A stretch of DNA of 64,000 bases from Microbacterium sp. JZ31 (GTDB lineage: Bacteria; Actinomycetota; Actinomycetes; Actinomycetales; Microbacteriaceae): contig NZ_CP017661.1 of assembly GCF_016805985.1 (NCBI RefSeq), positions 248,001 through 312,000 of the forward strand, written 5' to 3'. Positions 1 through 8,070 of the stretch are shown here, in pieces; positions within the stretch are counted from its first letter, which is position 1; each line of letters begins with the position of its first letter. The notes beneath the pieces are model-generated. The model was given only the letters and a program-made list of their open reading frames with translations, was not told the origin of the DNA and made no database searches. The translations under genes were made by a program, and so were the position numbers.

Positions 1-1256
1 CGCGCCGTCAGCGCACTCGCGGCGACGGTGGCGATCGCGATGGCAGTGAGCGGGTGCACAGGCGGGGAAGCCGTGCAGGCGCGCACGCCGGAGCAGGTGA
101 CCGGGGAGCTGCCGGCCGACATCGTGACCGAGCTGCAGGAGGCCGTCGAGCACGCGATGGCGGCGTCCGGATCGTCCGGCGCGATCGTCGGCGTGTGGGT
201 GCCGTGGGCCGGCGCCTGGGTCGAGGGTCTCGGAACGACCGCCCCTGGCGGCGATGAGCCCGTCACCACCGACATGGCCTTCCGCATCACGACCATGACG
301 CGCCCCATGACGTGCGACGTGCTCTACGGGCTCGTGGACGACGGCGTCGTCGCGCTCGACGACCCGGTCTCGCAGTACGTGCCGAGCTCTCCGAATCTGT
401 CGAACGTGACGCTCCAGCAGCTGTGCGACAACACGTCGGGTCTCGGCCGCTCGACCCCCACGCTGCTGCCCTACGCGCTGCGCACGCCCGCACGCCAGTG
501 GAACCCGCGCGAGATCGCGGCCGCCGGTCTCGGCCAGGCGAGCACCGAGCCGGGCGTGGCGTTCACGGAGTCGGACACGGGCTACCTCCTGCTCGGCATC
601 GCGCTGTCGAACGCCGCGCGCGCGACGCCGGCCGAGCTGTTCCGGCAGTACGTCACCGAGCCGCTCGGCCTGCAGGCGACGGCGCTTCCGGGCCGCGAGG
701 CGGCGGCTCCCGGCGAGCCCGCGCTGCCGGGCTACTTCTCGAACGAGGAGGATCGCGCCGCGGGCTGCGTCGATCCGCGCGAGTACACCGAGATGTCCGC
801 GAGCTTCGGCTACACGAACGCGGGCGCCGTGTCGACCATCAGCGAGCTCGGCATCTACACCGAGGCCCTGGCCGAGCGGGCGAAGGACGGCGAGTCGTTC
901 GCGCCGCGCTGGGGCGGTGCCAAGCCCGTCAGCACGGATGCCGACTCCTGGTACCAGTACGCGGGCGGCACGTACATCGCGGGCACGATGATCGGCCAGC
1001 AGGGGGCGATGCCGGGCTACCTGACGAGCGCGTACTCCGACGCCGACAACGGCCTCACCGTGGCGGTCGTGCTGAACAACTCGGCGGCGGGGGACGGGCT
1101 CGTCGGCTCCCTTTCGAAGGAGCTCGCGGCGATCGCGTCGAAGGCGCCCGCGCGGTCGGGCGAGACGGCCCCGAGGCGGCCCTGCCGTGGACGGCGGAGG
1201 CCTACCACCAGGCGATCGCCGATCGGGCCGTGTGCCCGCTCGAGCCCGCCGAGTGA
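1..1256 (+). CDS. Serine-hydrolase (beta-lactamase-fold) lipoprotein, 5' end outside window, frameshifted, active-site residues replaced
   Basis: The reading frame is open from base 1. It begins with a hydrophobic signal segment and a lipobox ending V-S-G-C (Cys at 55-57), so the product should be an exported lipoprotein; the true start lies left of the window. The fold matches the class C beta-lactamase/D-Ala-D-Ala carboxypeptidase family: FRI...DDPVSQYVP, LCDNTSGLG, TGYLLLG and PGY...VVLNN blocks are present in order. The catalytic residues are not: the S-x-x-K position reads T-M-T-R (292-303), the Y-x-N position reads E-S-D (568-576) and the H-x-G position reads Q-Q-G (997-1005). A one-base deletion at the C run 1169-1172 is needed to reach the natural C-terminus (LPWTAEAYHQAIADRAV...), whose stop at 1254-1256 overlaps the next start. 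I infer a pseudoenzyme, perhaps with a ligand-binding role. Confidence 0.75.
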
Positions 1257-2134
1257 CGACCCGCGGCTCCTCCGGCCTGGCGGTCGGGCTCGTCGCGCTG
1301 GGCCTCGCGTGCCAGGAGGTCGGAGCCGCGATCGCGGTGCTGCTGTTCCCGCATGCGGGTCCGCTCGGCATGGTCATGCTGCGCCTCGTGTTCTCGGCGG
1401 TCATCCTGCTCGCGCTCGCGCGGCCCTCGCTGCGCGGGCGCACGCGCGACGAGTGGGGCGCGGTCATCCGGCTCGGCGTCGCGCTCGCCGTGATGAACGG
1501 GTTCTTCTACCTGGCGCTCGAGCGGCTCGCGCTCGGCGTGACCGTCACGATCGAGGTGCTCGGTCCGCTGACGCTGTCGATCCTCGTCGCCGGCACGCGG
1601 GCCGCGTGGGTCTGGGCGGGTCTCGCACTCGCGGGCGTCCTCGCCCTCGGCGGAGGCGGATGGGAGCGCCTCGACCCCGTCGGCGTGCTGTGCGCGCTGG
1701 GTGCGGCCGTGAGCTGGGCGTTCTACATCCGCGGCCAGGCGCGCGTGGGGAGGGCCTTCCCGCGGCTCGAGGGGCTCGCGCTCGCGATGGCGATCGGCGC
1801 CCTGATCTCGCTGCCGTTCGGCATCGTCACGGCCGGTTCCATCCTGCTGCGCCCCGACATCCTTGCGCTGGGCGCGGCCGTCGCGATCCTGTCGTCCACG
1901 ATCCCGTACGCGCTCGAGCTCATCGCGCTGCGCCGCCTCACCGAGGCGGCGTTCGGCATCCTGATGAGTCTCGCGCCCGCGACCGCCGCGGTCGCCGGAT
2001 GGATCCTGCTGGGACAGGAGCTGTCCCTGCTCGAGGTCGTGGGGCTCGCGCTCGTCGTGTGCGCCAGTGCCGGCGCGGTGTGGACATCGCGCGGGCGGCC
2101 GGAGCCCGAGCCCGTCGCCGAGCCGCTCGCGTAG
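1253..2134 (+). CDS. EamA/DMT-family transporter (RhtA-like exporter)
   Basis: This 293-residue integral membrane protein has about ten hydrophobic segments in two EamA halves, the usual layout of the drug/metabolite transporter superfamily. It most resembles RhtA-type threonine/homoserine exporters, for example in EVGAAIAVLLFPHAGP near the N-terminus and the TIEVLGPLTLSI segment. The substrate is not known. The GTG start at 1253 is chosen because it overlaps the stop of the preceding lipoprotein gene (GTGA) and the protein begins directly before the first membrane segment; upstream in-frame sequence is low-quality Arg-rich shadow coding. The overlap suggests translational coupling to the lipoprotein gene. 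Confidence 0.85.
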   Translation: MTTRGSSGLAVGLVALGLACQEVGAAIAVLLFPHAGPLGMVMLRLVFSAVILLALARPSLRGRTRDEWGAVIRLGVALAVMNGFFYLALERLALGVTVTIEVLGPLTLSILVAGTRAAWVWAGLALAGVLALGGGGWERLDPVGVLCALGAAVSWAFYIRGQARVGRAFPRLEGLALAMAIGALISLPFGIVTAGSILLRPDILALGAAVAILSSTIPYALELIALRRLTEAAFGILMSLAPATAAVAGWILLGQELSLLEVVGLALVVCASAGAVWTSRGRPEPEPVAEPLA

Positions 2135-2188
2135 CGCTCGCGGCCGGTGATGAGAAGATCGACGGAGCCGAGTGAGAAGAGAGCCCAC

Positions 2189-2845
2189 GTGACAGATCCC
2201 GCCGCGCGCCAGCGCGATCCGGAGCGTACGCGCGCAGAGCTCCTGGATGTCGCGACCGAGGTGTTCGCCGAGCAGGGGTACTCGGGGGCGCGCGTGGACG
2301 ACATCGCCGATCGAACCCGCACGACGAAGCGGATGATCTACTACTACTTCGGCGGCAAGGAGCAGCTCTACCTCGCGGTGCTGGAGCGGGCGTACCGCGG
2401 CATCCGCGAGGCCGAGCGCGTGATCCACGTGGGAGACCTCGCGCCCACCGACGCGATCCGCCGGATCGCCGAGCTCACCTACGACCACCATGTCCGCCAC
2501 AGCGCGTTCATCCGGCTCGTGATGATCGAGAACATCCACCGGGGCGAGTTCATCCGGCGCATCGACGCGATCCGCGAACTCGGTCAGCCGGCCGTGGGTC
2601 TGCTCGACGAGATCCTGCAGCGCGGTCGCGCGGAGGGGCTGTTCCGCTCGGACGTCGAGGCGTTCGACGTGCACATGCTGATCAGCTCGTACTGCGTGTT
2701 CCAGGTCGCGAACCAGTACACGTTCGGGTTCCTGTTCGACCGCGACCTGCATGCCGCGCCCCTGGCCGACCACCTCCGGTCGATGATCGGCGACATCGTG
2801 GTGTCGTGGCTGCGCGCTCCGGCCGAGGTCGGCGCGGGGGAGTGA
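2189..2845 (+). CDS. TetR/AcrR-family transcriptional regulator
   Basis: This 218-residue protein has an N-terminal TetR helix-turn-helix (about residues 10-57, with TEVFAEQGYSGARVDDIADRT and MIYYYFGGKEQLY). The C-terminal ligand domain resembles the group found in NicS-type regulators (MIENIHRGEFI..., QRGRAEGLFR). The GTG at 2189 is preferred because it has a purine-rich site (AGAAGAGAG) just upstream and puts the HTH at the usual distance from the start. It lies 54 bases after the EamA gene in the same direction and may control it, but no clear palindrome was seen. Confidence 0.85.
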   Translation: MTDPAARQRDPERTRAELLDVATEVFAEQGYSGARVDDIADRTRTTKRMIYYYFGGKEQLYLAVLERAYRGIREAERVIHVGDLAPTDAIRRIAELTYDHHVRHSAFIRLVMIENIHRGEFIRRIDAIRELGQPAVGLLDEILQRGRAEGLFRSDVEAFDVHMLISSYCVFQVANQYTFGFLFDRDLHAAPLADHLRSMIGDIVVSWLRAPAEVGAGE

Positions 2846-2868
2846 GCCCCCGATAGGTCGGGCGCGCG

Positions 2869-3237
2869 TCAGATGTTCGGCACCTGCGTGGACCACAGGA
2901 TGGCGAGCAGCAGGATCAGCGCCACCGCCGCCATGATCGCCATCAGGGTCGCGAGCATTCGGTTGCGGGTGCGGTCCTGACGGATCGCGAACGCCGTCAC
3001 CACGAGTCCGACCGCTGAGGCGGTGACGAAGGCGATGCCGATCCATGCGAGCGCGAGATTGACGGGCAGCAGCATCGCGAAGACGACGATCGCGACGATG
3101 GCGAGCACGAGGCCCGGCAGGAGCCAGATCCACCGCTTCGGCGTGCGCAGCGCAGGCTGATTGCGCATCCGCGTGGGATCGTCGGCCTTTCGCTGTCGCG
3201 CGGATCCCGTGTCGTCCCTGGCGTCTGGCGTACTCAT
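2869..3237 (-). CDS. Small membrane protein of unknown function, three predicted transmembrane segments
   Basis: This 122-residue protein has a charged 35-residue N-terminus followed by three hydrophobic helices (around residues 38-60, 64-84 and 94-114). I recognise no family. A TAGCGT box at 3245-3250 on the coding strand lies 7 bases before the ATG with no ribosome binding site, so the mRNA is probably leaderless. It converges with the TetR gene and is followed upstream by the MarR gene, which has the same box. Confidence 0.65.
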   Translation of the reverse strand: MSTPDARDDTGSARQRKADDPTRMRNQPALRTPKRWIWLLPGLVLAIVAIVVFAMLLPVNLALAWIGIAFVTASAVGLVVTAFAIRQDRTRNRMLATLMAIMAAVALILLLAILWSTQVPNI

Positions 3238-3300
3238 GCAGTCGACGCTACGGACGGCCGATGCGGGCGCGCCACGGGCTTGACAGCCGGGACAGGTCGA

Positions 3301-3804
3301 TCAGCCGGGCTCTGACCGGGCGAGCACGCGCAGCAGACGCGCGAGCGTCGCCTGGTCGGCACGGCTGAGGGCGCTGAGTTCCTCCGCCTCCCGCTGCGCG
3401 AGCGCGGTCATGGCCGCGTCGGCGCGTTCGATCCCCTCGGGACACAGGCGTACGAGCACGCCGCGGCCGTCGCGGGGGTGGGGGCGGCGTTCGACGAGCC
3501 CGCGCGCGAGCAGCTTGTCGATGCGGTTGGTCATCGCCGCGCTGCCGATCATCGTGGCGGCGACGAGCTGCATGGGGCTGAGCTCGTGCGGCGGCTCCTC
3601 GCGGCGCAGGGCGGCGAGCACGTCGAACTCCCACGCGGCGAGGCCCGCGCCGCGGAACGCCTCCGCGCGCAGCCGCGTGAGCCGGTTCGCCGCGCGACGC
3701 AGGCGCGACATGACATCCAGCGGTGTCAGGTCGATGTCGGGCAGCCGGCGCGACCACGCGTCGATGAGGAGGTCGACCTCGTCGTCGCGCGGGTCCTGCA
3801 TCAT
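3301..3804 (-). CDS. MarR-family transcriptional regulator
   Basis: This 167-residue winged-helix protein shows the MarR core: LAAWEFDVLAALRR, the recognition region ATMIGSAAMTNRIDKLLARGLVER, and the wing PHPRDGRGVLVRL. It starts ATG ATG. A TAGCGT box (3811-3816, coding strand) sits 6 bases before the first ATG, so translation is likely leaderless. The divergent neighbour is the nitronate monooxygenase gene starting at 3922, and the 117-base gap between them could hold a shared operator. Target and ligand are unknown. Confidence 0.85.
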   Translation of the reverse strand: MMQDPRDDEVDLLIDAWSRRLPDIDLTPLDVMSRLRRAANRLTRLRAEAFRGAGLAAWEFDVLAALRREEPPHELSPMQLVAATMIGSAAMTNRIDKLLARGLVERRPHPRDGRGVLVRLCPEGIERADAAMTALAQREAEELSALSRADQATLARLLRVLARSEPG

Positions 3805-3921
3805 GCCTCTACGCTACCGGCGCGGCCGCGCCATCCGCCGACATCGCCCGCGGACGCGCGGGTGCTTTCGAAAGTGCCGCACGGGTTTCCGCGCGGCGAC
3901 CTGCGCTGAGAGGATCGGTTC

Positions 3922-4821
3922 ATGTCCGCCGCGCTGCCCTTCGACGTCCGGGTCCCGATCGTGAACGCGCCCATGGGCGGTGTCGCGGGCGGGGAGCTCG
4001 CCGCGGCGGTGTCCCGCGCCGGCGGGCTCGGCATGATCGGCATGGGCAGCTCGGGCAGCGTCGCATCGCTGCAGCGGCAGCTGCCGCTCGTGCCGGACGG
4101 CGTGCGCGTCGGCATCGGTCTCGTCGACTGGGTCGTGCGCAAGGAGCCCGCGCTGTTCGACCTCGCGCTCGACGCGCAGCCCGTGCTGCTGTCGCTCAGC
4201 TTCGGGGACGACTTCGACTGGATCGCCCGCGCCCATGATCGCGGCGTGCGCGCGGCCGCGCAGGTGTTCGATCCCGCCGGCGTCGAGGCGGCCGACGCGG
4301 CCGGCGCCGACGTGATCGTCGCGCGCGGCCGCGAGGCGGGCGGGCATGGGAGGTTCCTTGTCGACCGCGACGAGCTTCTCGAGACGGCCGTGCGGATGAC
4401 GGATCGACCGGTGCTCGCCGCGGGCGCGATCGCCACGGCCGCGGACGTGCGTGATGTGCTCGAGCGCGGAGCGAGCGGGGCGTGGGTCGGGACGGCCTTC
4501 GCCGCATGCCGGGAGGCGCTCTCGTCGCCCGGCATGCGGCGCGCGCTCATCGAGGCCGGGCCCGAGGACACGGTCCTCACCTCGGCGTTCGACCAGGCGG
4601 CAGGCTACGGCTGGCCCGAGGACATCCCCGAGCGCGTGATCGCGAACGAGTTCACGCATCACTGGGACTCGGGCGCCGCCTCGGGGGCGGGGGAGGCGCT
4701 CGCCGCGGCGAACGCGGCGGACGACCCGCGCGGCATGTCGATCAACGCCGGTCTCGGCGTCGCGCACCTGCGCGAGGAGCGCACGGCCGCGGAGGTGCTC
4801 GCGGCGCTCAGCGGGGAGTGA
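3922..4821 (+). CDS. Nitronate monooxygenase-family FMN enzyme
   Basis: This 299-residue TIM-barrel protein belongs to the 2-nitropropane dioxygenase/nitronate monooxygenase family, which oxidises alkyl nitronates with FMN. The N-terminal PIVNAPMGGVAGGELA and AGGLGMIG blocks, the REAGGHGRF segment carrying the family histidine, and the phosphate-binding LAAGAIATAADV plus GASGAWVGTAF blocks are all present. The start has a GAGAGGA site at a good distance. Its last 14 bases overlap the 3' end of the convergent TRIC-channel gene. Related enoyl-ACP reductase FabK is a possible alternative, but the His-containing motif favours nitronate monooxygenase. Confidence 0.85.
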   Translation: MSAALPFDVRVPIVNAPMGGVAGGELAAAVSRAGGLGMIGMGSSGSVASLQRQLPLVPDGVRVGIGLVDWVVRKEPALFDLALDAQPVLLSLSFGDDFDWIARAHDRGVRAAAQVFDPAGVEAADAAGADVIVARGREAGGHGRFLVDRDELLETAVRMTDRPVLAAGAIATAADVRDVLERGASGAWVGTAFAACREALSSPGMRRALIEAGPEDTVLTSAFDQAAGYGWPEDIPERVIANEFTHHWDSGAASGAGEALAAANAADDPRGMSINAGLGVAHLREERTAAEVLAALSGE

Positions 4822-5461
4822 CCCGCCGCCGCAGCGGCCCCTGCTCGGGGAACCGCCAGTCGAACCGCACCGCGGCCACTCGCAGGGCCGCGGTCACGAT
4901 CACGCAGACCACGCCCGCCACCGGCACCGGCGTACCGACTCCGATGAGCAGAAGCAGTGTGGCGACGCCCGCGCCCGCGGCCACCGCGTAGAGGGTGCCC
5001 ACCTGGAGGAAGGAGAACGGCAGGCTCAGGATGACGTCGCGCAGCATCCCGCCGCCGATCGCGCCGACGATCCCGACCACGAGCGCACCGGCCGGGCCCG
5101 CCCCGAGCGCGAGCGCCTTGGAGGCGCCGATCGCGCCGAACAGGCCCATCGAGACCGCGTCCAACGCGGTGATCGCCCACTCGCCGCGCGCGAGGAGGGG
5201 CTGGACGAGCATGCCGAGGATCGCGGAGGCGCCGGCCACGAGCAGGTACGCGTTGCTCCAGATCACGACGGGCGGCTGATCGAGCAGGCTGTCACGCAGC
5301 AGGCTGCCCCCGAGCGCGACCGCCAGGCCGATCACGACGACTCCCAGGACGTCGATGCGGCGCCGGCGCTCAGCGGCTGCGAAGATCGCACCCTGGAGGC
5401 CGCCGAGACCGGCCGCGAGCAGCTCGATCCACAGGGGTGCCTGGAACGCGGTGATCATCAC
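4808..5461 (-). CDS. Trimeric intracellular cation (TRIC)/UPF0126 family membrane protein
   Basis: This 217-residue membrane protein has seven hydrophobic segments. It carries the duplicated glycine motif typical of bacterial TRIC/UPF0126 channels, seen as GGSLLRDSLL in the first half and GGGMLRDVILSL in the second. Family members conduct K+ or other monovalent cations. GTG at 5461 is followed at once by ATG at 5458, and either may start translation. The gene overlaps the convergent nitronate monooxygenase gene tail-to-tail by 14 bases. Confidence 0.85.
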   Translation of the reverse strand: MMITAFQAPLWIELLAAGLGGLQGAIFAAAERRRRIDVLGVVVIGLAVALGGSLLRDSLLDQPPVVIWSNAYLLVAGASAILGMLVQPLLARGEWAITALDAVSMGLFGAIGASKALALGAGPAGALVVGIVGAIGGGMLRDVILSLPFSFLQVGTLYAVAAGAGVATLLLLIGVGTPVPVAGVVCVIVTAALRVAAVRFDWRFPEQGPLRRRVTPR

Positions 5462-5551
5462 GGTGTCTGCGCGGCGGACTGCGGCCCGGCCGACGCCGGG
5501 CCGGGCCGCTTCCCCCGTTTCGACGGATGGATGACGCGGCGTCCGTGCGGC

Positions 5552-6262
5552 TCAGCCGACCGAGACCAGTGCATGCTCGGCGGCCGCGACGATCGTATCC
5601 GCGACGACGCGCGACTGCGTGATGAACAGCGCGTGGCTGCCCGAGACGTCGGTGATCTCGGCCCCCGCACGGCGCGCCATGTGCTGCAGCATCGCCTGGT
5701 CGAACGAGTTGTCCTCGGTGGCGATGACGGCCCAGCTGGGCTTGTCCTCCCACGCGGCGCGGGTCACGGCCTCGCCGAACACCGACATGTTGATCGGCAC
5801 CTGCGAATCGCGAAGGAACGCCGCGTCCTCGTCCGTCATGTCCGCCGCGAAGCCGATCTTGAACTTCTCGGGGGAGAGGAACCCGTAGCCGTCGTCGCCG
5901 ACCTCGATGACGAAGTCGGGGGTGGGGGCGAAGCCCTCGTACTGCTGTGCGGTCGTCTCTCCCGAGGCCGGCGCGAGCGCGGAGACGTAGACGAGACCCG
6001 CGACGTTCGGGTGGTTGCCCGCCTCTGTGATGACCGTGCCGCCCCACGAGTGGCCGACAAGGATCGTCGGTCCGTCCTGACGGTCCAGGATCCGGGTGGT
6101 CGCCGCGACGTCGTCGGCGAGCGACGTCAGGGGGTTCTGCACGATGCTCACGCGGTACCCGCGCGCGGTGAGGTCGTCGTAGACCCGGCGCCATCCCGCG
6201 CCGTCCGCGAATGCCCCGTGCACCAGCACGACGTTCTTGATCTGCTGACCGGTGGTGCTCAT
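5552..6262 (-). CDS. Alpha/beta-fold hydrolase (EstC-like esterase)
   Basis: This 236-residue soluble hydrolase has the oxyanion-region motif LVHGAFADGAGW (residues 13-24), the nucleophile elbow GHSWGG with Ser72, and a C-terminal SGSHALFITQS block holding the probable catalytic His; an Asp in ATEDNSFDQ may complete the triad. No signal peptide is seen. ATG at 6262 is chosen for its GGGAGCAGGA site. The gene is divergent from a GntR regulator, and two related palindromes lie in the 158-base gap, so it is very likely that regulator's target. The substrate is unknown. Confidence 0.85.
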   Translation of the reverse strand: MSTTGQQIKNVVLVHGAFADGAGWRRVYDDLTARGYRVSIVQNPLTSLADDVAATTRILDRQDGPTILVGHSWGGTVITEAGNHPNVAGLVYVSALAPASGETTAQQYEGFAPTPDFVIEVGDDGYGFLSPEKFKIGFAADMTDEDAAFLRDSQVPINMSVFGEAVTRAAWEDKPSWAVIATEDNSFDQAMLQHMARRAGAEITDVSGSHALFITQSRVVADTIVAAAEHALVSVG

Positions 6263-6337
6263 GGTTCCTGCTCCCTTCGAGTGCCCGCGGGACCCATCCC
6301 GTGGGGCGGCTTCGGCGACGGGACCCCGCCTCCGATG

Positions 6338-6351
6338 TGCAATGTATTGCA
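6338..6351. promoter_or_regulatory. GntR-type operator, perfect inverted repeat
   Basis: TGCAAT-GT-ATTGCA is a perfect 6-2-6 inverted repeat in the gap between the divergent hydrolase and gntR genes. The same 19-base context (TGTGCAAT...TTGxATGC) recurs 70 bases to the right with three mismatches. Confidence 0.65.
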
Positions 6352-6407
6352 TGCAACACGCGAGGACAAGATCTATTCCCCGGTTTGCGCAGGCGCGGGA
6401 TCGAGTG

Positions 6408-6421
6408 TGCAATATGTTGTA
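6408..6421. promoter_or_regulatory. Second GntR-type operator, overlapping the gntR start codon
   Basis: TGCAAT-AT-GTTGTA is an imperfect copy of the 6338 palindrome. Its last base is the A of the gntR start codon, so binding here should block gntR expression and suggests autoregulation. Confidence 0.55.
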
Positions 6422-7086
6422 TGCCGATTCCCCCGGGTACCGCCTCCGTCGACCGCACGCTCCTCCGAGATGACGTCTACCGGCGCCTTCGTGATGCGAT
6501 CGTCGACGGTACGTTCGGTCCGGGGGAGCAGCTGAAGGACGTCGAGCTGGCCGCGTGGCTCGGCGTCAGTCGCACGCCCGTGAGGGAAGCGCTGCTGCGG
6601 CTCGGAGGGAGCGGGCTCGTCGTGGCGCTGCCCGGACGCTCGACGACCGTGAGCAGGATCGAGTCGCGAGCCGTCCGGGATGCGCGCGACGTCGTGGCCG
6701 CGATGCACCAGCTGGCGGCCCGTGAGGTCGCCGGCACGCTGGCGCAGCCGGACCTCGATCGCATGCGCGCGGCCAACCGTCGCTTCGCGGAAGCCGTCGA
6801 GGCCGGCGATGTGGGCGCCGCGCTGGACGCCGACGAGGAGCTCCACCGGATCCCCGTGGCCGTCCTCGGCAACCGCGCGATCGAGACGGTCCTCGAGCAG
6901 TTCGATCCGCTCGTGCGTCGCGCCGAGCGACTCCGCTTCGATGCCGACGGCCACGCGTCCGTCGAGCTGCACGACAGGCTCATCGAGTTGCTTGCATCCG
7001 GCGACGCGGAGGGCGCCGCATCCGTCGCCTACGAAATCTGGCACAGCCTCGCGGCCGACGACGAGGAGAAGAGCGACCGCGGCTGA
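6421..7086 (+). CDS. GntR-family transcriptional regulator, FCD type
   Basis: This 221-residue regulator has an N-terminal GntR winged helix (about residues 12-75: LRDAIVDGTFGPGEQLKDVELAAWLGVSRTPVREALLRL) and an all-helical FCD effector domain (AAMHQLAAREVAG, DEELHR, HDRLIELLASGD). ATG at 6421 is taken because it gives the normal distance to the HTH; upstream in-frame ATGs would place the operator repeats inside the coding region. It probably represses itself and the divergent hydrolase through the two TGCAAT palindromes. Confidence 0.85.
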   Translation: MPIPPGTASVDRTLLRDDVYRRLRDAIVDGTFGPGEQLKDVELAAWLGVSRTPVREALLRLGGSGLVVALPGRSTTVSRIESRAVRDARDVVAAMHQLAAREVAGTLAQPDLDRMRAANRRFAEAVEAGDVGAALDADEELHRIPVAVLGNRAIETVLEQFDPLVRRAERLRFDADGHASVELHDRLIELLASGDAEGAASVAYEIWHSLAADDEEKSDRG

Positions 7087-7159
7087 GCCGGGCGGTGCTT
7101 CGGCCCCTGCGGCCACCTTCCCGGATGCTCCTCACCCTCTGCTGGTACTGTCCCGCAGC

Positions 7160-7900
7160 GTGAGCCGCTCTCGTCCGTTCGTGCTCCTCGCGACCCGCGC
7201 CGAGGACGGGCCCGCCGAGGAGGAGTACGAGCTGTTCCTGCGCTTCGGGGGACTTCGGCCCGAGGAGCTGATGCGCGTCCGGCTCGAAGCCGAGCCGATG
7301 CCGCGCCTGGACCTCGACGCGATCTCGGGGATCTTCGTGGGCGGCAGCCCCTTCAACGCCTCGGATCCGGAGAATGAGAAGTCCGCGGTGCAGCGGAGGG
7401 TCGAGGCGGAGTTCGGCGCCCTGCTGCGGGAGGTCGTCCCGCGTGACGTCCCCTTCCTCGGCGCCTGCTACGGAGTCGGCACCCTCGGGGCGCACATCGG
7501 AGCGACGATCGACCGGACCTTCGGGGAGGACGTCGGGATCGCGCCCGTGACGCTCACGGCGGAAGGCTCGGCGGACCCGCTCCTGCGCGGCATGCCTCCC
7601 ACGTTCGACGCCTTCGTGGGGCACAAGGAGGCGATCAGGCACCTTCCCGACACGGCCGTGCTCCTGGCGTCCTCACCCGCCTCGCCCGTGCAGATGTTTC
7701 GGGTCGGCCGAAACGTGTACGCGACCCAATTCCATCCCGAGCTCGACGTCGACGGCATCTCGACGCGCATCCGCGCGTACGACGGCTTCGGCTACTTCGC
7801 ACCGCACGAGCTGGAGGACACCCTCGCGGCCGTGCGTCGTGTGCCCGTCACCGAGACCGGACGGATCGTCCGCAACTTCGTCGAGCGCTACGCGCGCTGA
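7160..7900 (+). CDS. Class I glutamine amidotransferase-like protein
   Basis: This 246-residue protein has the class I amidotransferase domain: the nucleophile elbow GACYGVG with Cys103 and the C-terminal TQFHPELD with His192 and nearby Glu. It resembles stand-alone GuaA-like amidotransferases that act on small molecules; no synthetase domain is attached. GTG at 7160 is preceded by TACTGT (7146-7151) and no ribosome binding site, which fits a leaderless transcript. It lies between gntR and tRNA-Gly, and neither neighbour indicates the substrate. Confidence 0.8.
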   Translation: MSRSRPFVLLATRAEDGPAEEEYELFLRFGGLRPEELMRVRLEAEPMPRLDLDAISGIFVGGSPFNASDPENEKSAVQRRVEAEFGALLREVVPRDVPFLGACYGVGTLGAHIGATIDRTFGEDVGIAPVTLTAEGSADPLLRGMPPTFDAFVGHKEAIRHLPDTAVLLASSPASPVQMFRVGRNVYATQFHPELDVDGISTRIRAYDGFGYFAPHELEDTLAAVRRVPVTETGRIVRNFVERYAR

Positions 7901-7926
7901 CGGCGGCCGCGGCTGGGGAGAGAAAG

Positions 7927-8000
7927 TGGAGGGGCTGACGGGAATCGAACCCGCGCTGTCTGCTTGGGAAGCAGAAGTTCTGCCATTGAACTACAGCCCC
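7927..8000 (-). tRNA. tRNA-Gly(CCC), CCA encoded
   Basis: On the minus strand the acceptor stem GGGGCTG (from 8000) pairs with CAGCCCC near 7931-7937. The anticodon arm is TCTGC-TTCCCAA-GCAGA with anticodon CCC, and the T arm contains GGTTCGATTCC. The 3' CCA is encoded at 7929-7927. A TATGCT -10-like box lies about 25 bases upstream (8026-8031). Confidence 0.95.
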
Positions 8001-8070
8001 GGACGCGCCGGAGCGCGTGAGGGCCAGCATAACAGGACCCGCACGCGCGCCCGTGGCGCGACAGCCGGTG

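Noticed and set aside
1257..2175. Continuation of the first gene's frame to 2175
   Set aside because: The translated part after 1172 is Arg/Pro/Ala-rich shadow of the EamA gene with no protein-like features. It arises from the apparent frameshift.
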